Shown piece after piece: positions 50,477 to 50,939 of a stretch of DNA of 50,939 nucleotides. The position numbers were made by a program, and so were the translations under genes. Each line of letters opens with the position of its first letter. Within the stretch, counting starts at the first letter, position 1. The notes below the pieces were generated by a model. It ran no database searches. It was not told where the DNA came from and saw nothing but the letters and a program-made list of their open reading frames with translations. The stretch is from an uncultured Clostridia bacterium (lineage in GTDB: Bacteria; Bacillota; Clostridia; Oscillospirales; Acutalibacteraceae), in NCBI GenBank assembly GCA_944376265.1, contig CALWCD010000007.1, positions 1 to 50,939 of the forward strand, read 5' to 3'.

Positions 50477-50543
50477 GAACCCTTCCTCCCCTCCCCCCTT
50501 GATTTGTGAGAATTGGAAGGAAGGAAGAAGGAAGGAAGGAAAA
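50477..50543. repeat. Pyrimidine tract followed by GGAA repeats
   Basis: A C/T-only stretch at about 50480-50500 is followed by a purine tract of GGAA units at 50514-50543, interrupted once by GAA. The two can pair as a large hairpin or form triplex-prone DNA. Confidence 0.7.
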
Positions 50544-50590
50544 TAACTAAAGTCAATCTAATTAAGGTCTATTTATATAGGGTAAAATTC

Positions 50591-50750
50591 TTTAACTTCT
50601 TGAAGTAAAGAATTTTAACTTCTTGAAGTAAAGAATTTTAACTTCTTGAAGTAAAGAATTTTAACTTCTTGAAGTAAAAAAATTTGAATTCTTGAAGTAA
50701 AGATATTTAACTTCTTGAAGTAAAAAATTTTAACTTCTAGAAGTAAAGCA
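50591..50750. repeat. Seven tandem 23-bp repeats with a palindromic core
   Basis: Units begin at 50594, 50617, 50640, 50663, 50686, 50709 and 50732, an exact 23-bp period. The core is AACTTC-TT-GAAGTAA; arms ACTTC/GAAGT are inverted. Units 1-4 are almost identical, with AT-rich linkers (GAATTTT); unit 5 has GAATTC for AACTTC, and unit 7 has TA for the central TT, which makes ACTTCTAGAAGT a perfect palindrome. The layout is that of iterons or a repressor/partition site array. Spacers are too short for CRISPR. Confidence 0.9.
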
Positions 50751-50939
50751 CGTTACCCATTGGCTGAACAGCAACTCTTATTTTCTGGCCTCTTATTACT
50801 ATTCGTTAGTTCTTAATATAGGAAGCTAATTAGAACTATTGGATGCTTACGATATACCCTTTACAAATGCTCATGTACGGTAAGGAAGCAAGCAACCGAA
50901 AACAAGAGATAGACCGCCAGCACTACACTATTCCGAACC
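50751..50939. other. AT-rich right end, no supported gene
   Basis: It contains an inverted repeat TAGTTCTTAAT/ATTAGAACTA (about 50804-50838). A minus-strand frame is open from the edge to a stop at 50861-50863 (26 codons), too short to call. A replication or repeat-binding protein gene may lie beyond the edge. Confidence 0.4.

Noticed and set aside
50591-50750. CRISPR array
   Set aside because: The 23-bp period includes both core and linker, linkers are nearly identical, and no spacer-length unique sequence or cas gene is present.
50591-50750. Type III (ToxIN-like) antitoxin RNA repeats
   Set aside because: The repeats are palindromic and no terminator and toxin gene follow within the window; it cannot be excluded without more sequence.

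Overview
The window looks like chromosomal DNA of an anaerobic, spore-forming, GC-rich member of the Clostridia, probably of the Oscillospiraceae/Ruminococcaceae type found in gut communities. The evidence is strong AGGAGG ribosome-binding sites, [FeFe]-hydrogenase maturation genes (hydE, hydG, hydF), sporulation genes spoIIID and a spoIIQ-like M23 gene, a lexA with a Gram-positive style operator, an S-layer-homology/L,D-transpeptidase wall protein, and a strongly G/C-biased third codon position almost to the right end. The species is an inference; no rRNA is present.

Layout. 1-4.7 kb: the end of a heterodimeric ABC exporter, a ZIP metal transporter, an HD-domain protein and a membrane-anchored C39-like protease. 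4.9-8.4 kb: a TetM/EF-G-like ribosomal GTPase fused to a Rae1/YacP-type NYN nuclease domain, then a BmrR-like MerR regulator. 8.5-15.3 kb: a catabolic-looking block with a textbook MerR promoter in front of a diaminopentanoate-dehydrogenase-like oxidoreductase, a DUF4867-like protein, a GH120-type beta-xylosidase, a ferredoxin-type aldo/keto reductase and a type-B carboxylesterase. 15.4-19.7 kb: a hydrogenase-maturation cluster (TM1266-type regulator, hydE, hydG, hydF) behind a promoter and an untranslated leader with competing hairpins and an intrinsic terminator. 19.8-26.8 kb: a YesN/YesM-like two-component system divergent from a solute-binding lipoprotein and two permeases, with three copies of a nonamer in the shared intergenic region. 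27-36 kb: housekeeping, cell-wall and sporulation genes (phosphoribosyltransferase-like protein, GpsA-like dehydrogenase, SLH-YkuD protein, S9 peptidase, spoIIID, spoIIQ-like, lexA). 36-43.3 kb: a GntR/YtrA-type ABC operon, an acetyltransferase, a small operon with MTA/SAH nucleosidase, and an SDR. 43.3-49.5 kb: a minus-strand run with folate genes (folP, folB, folK), a P-loop kinase-like gene, tcdA, comFC and galT, plus a GH25 lysozyme gene.

At 49692-49768 lies tRNA-Val(CAC). Beyond it the sequence changes character: AT content rises, no convincing protein gene is present, and there is a switch-like terminator, a promoter/structured-RNA/terminator unit, a polypurine-polypyrimidine tract, and seven 23-bp tandem repeats with a palindromic core. 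This looks like the edge of an integrated element or genomic island and is the least explained part of the window.

The most interesting signals are the ribosomal GTPase-Rae1 fusion, the 23-bp repeat array with the nearby candidate small RNA, the attenuator-like hyd leader, the MerR operator at 8460-8490 and the nonamer repeats before the transporter genes.
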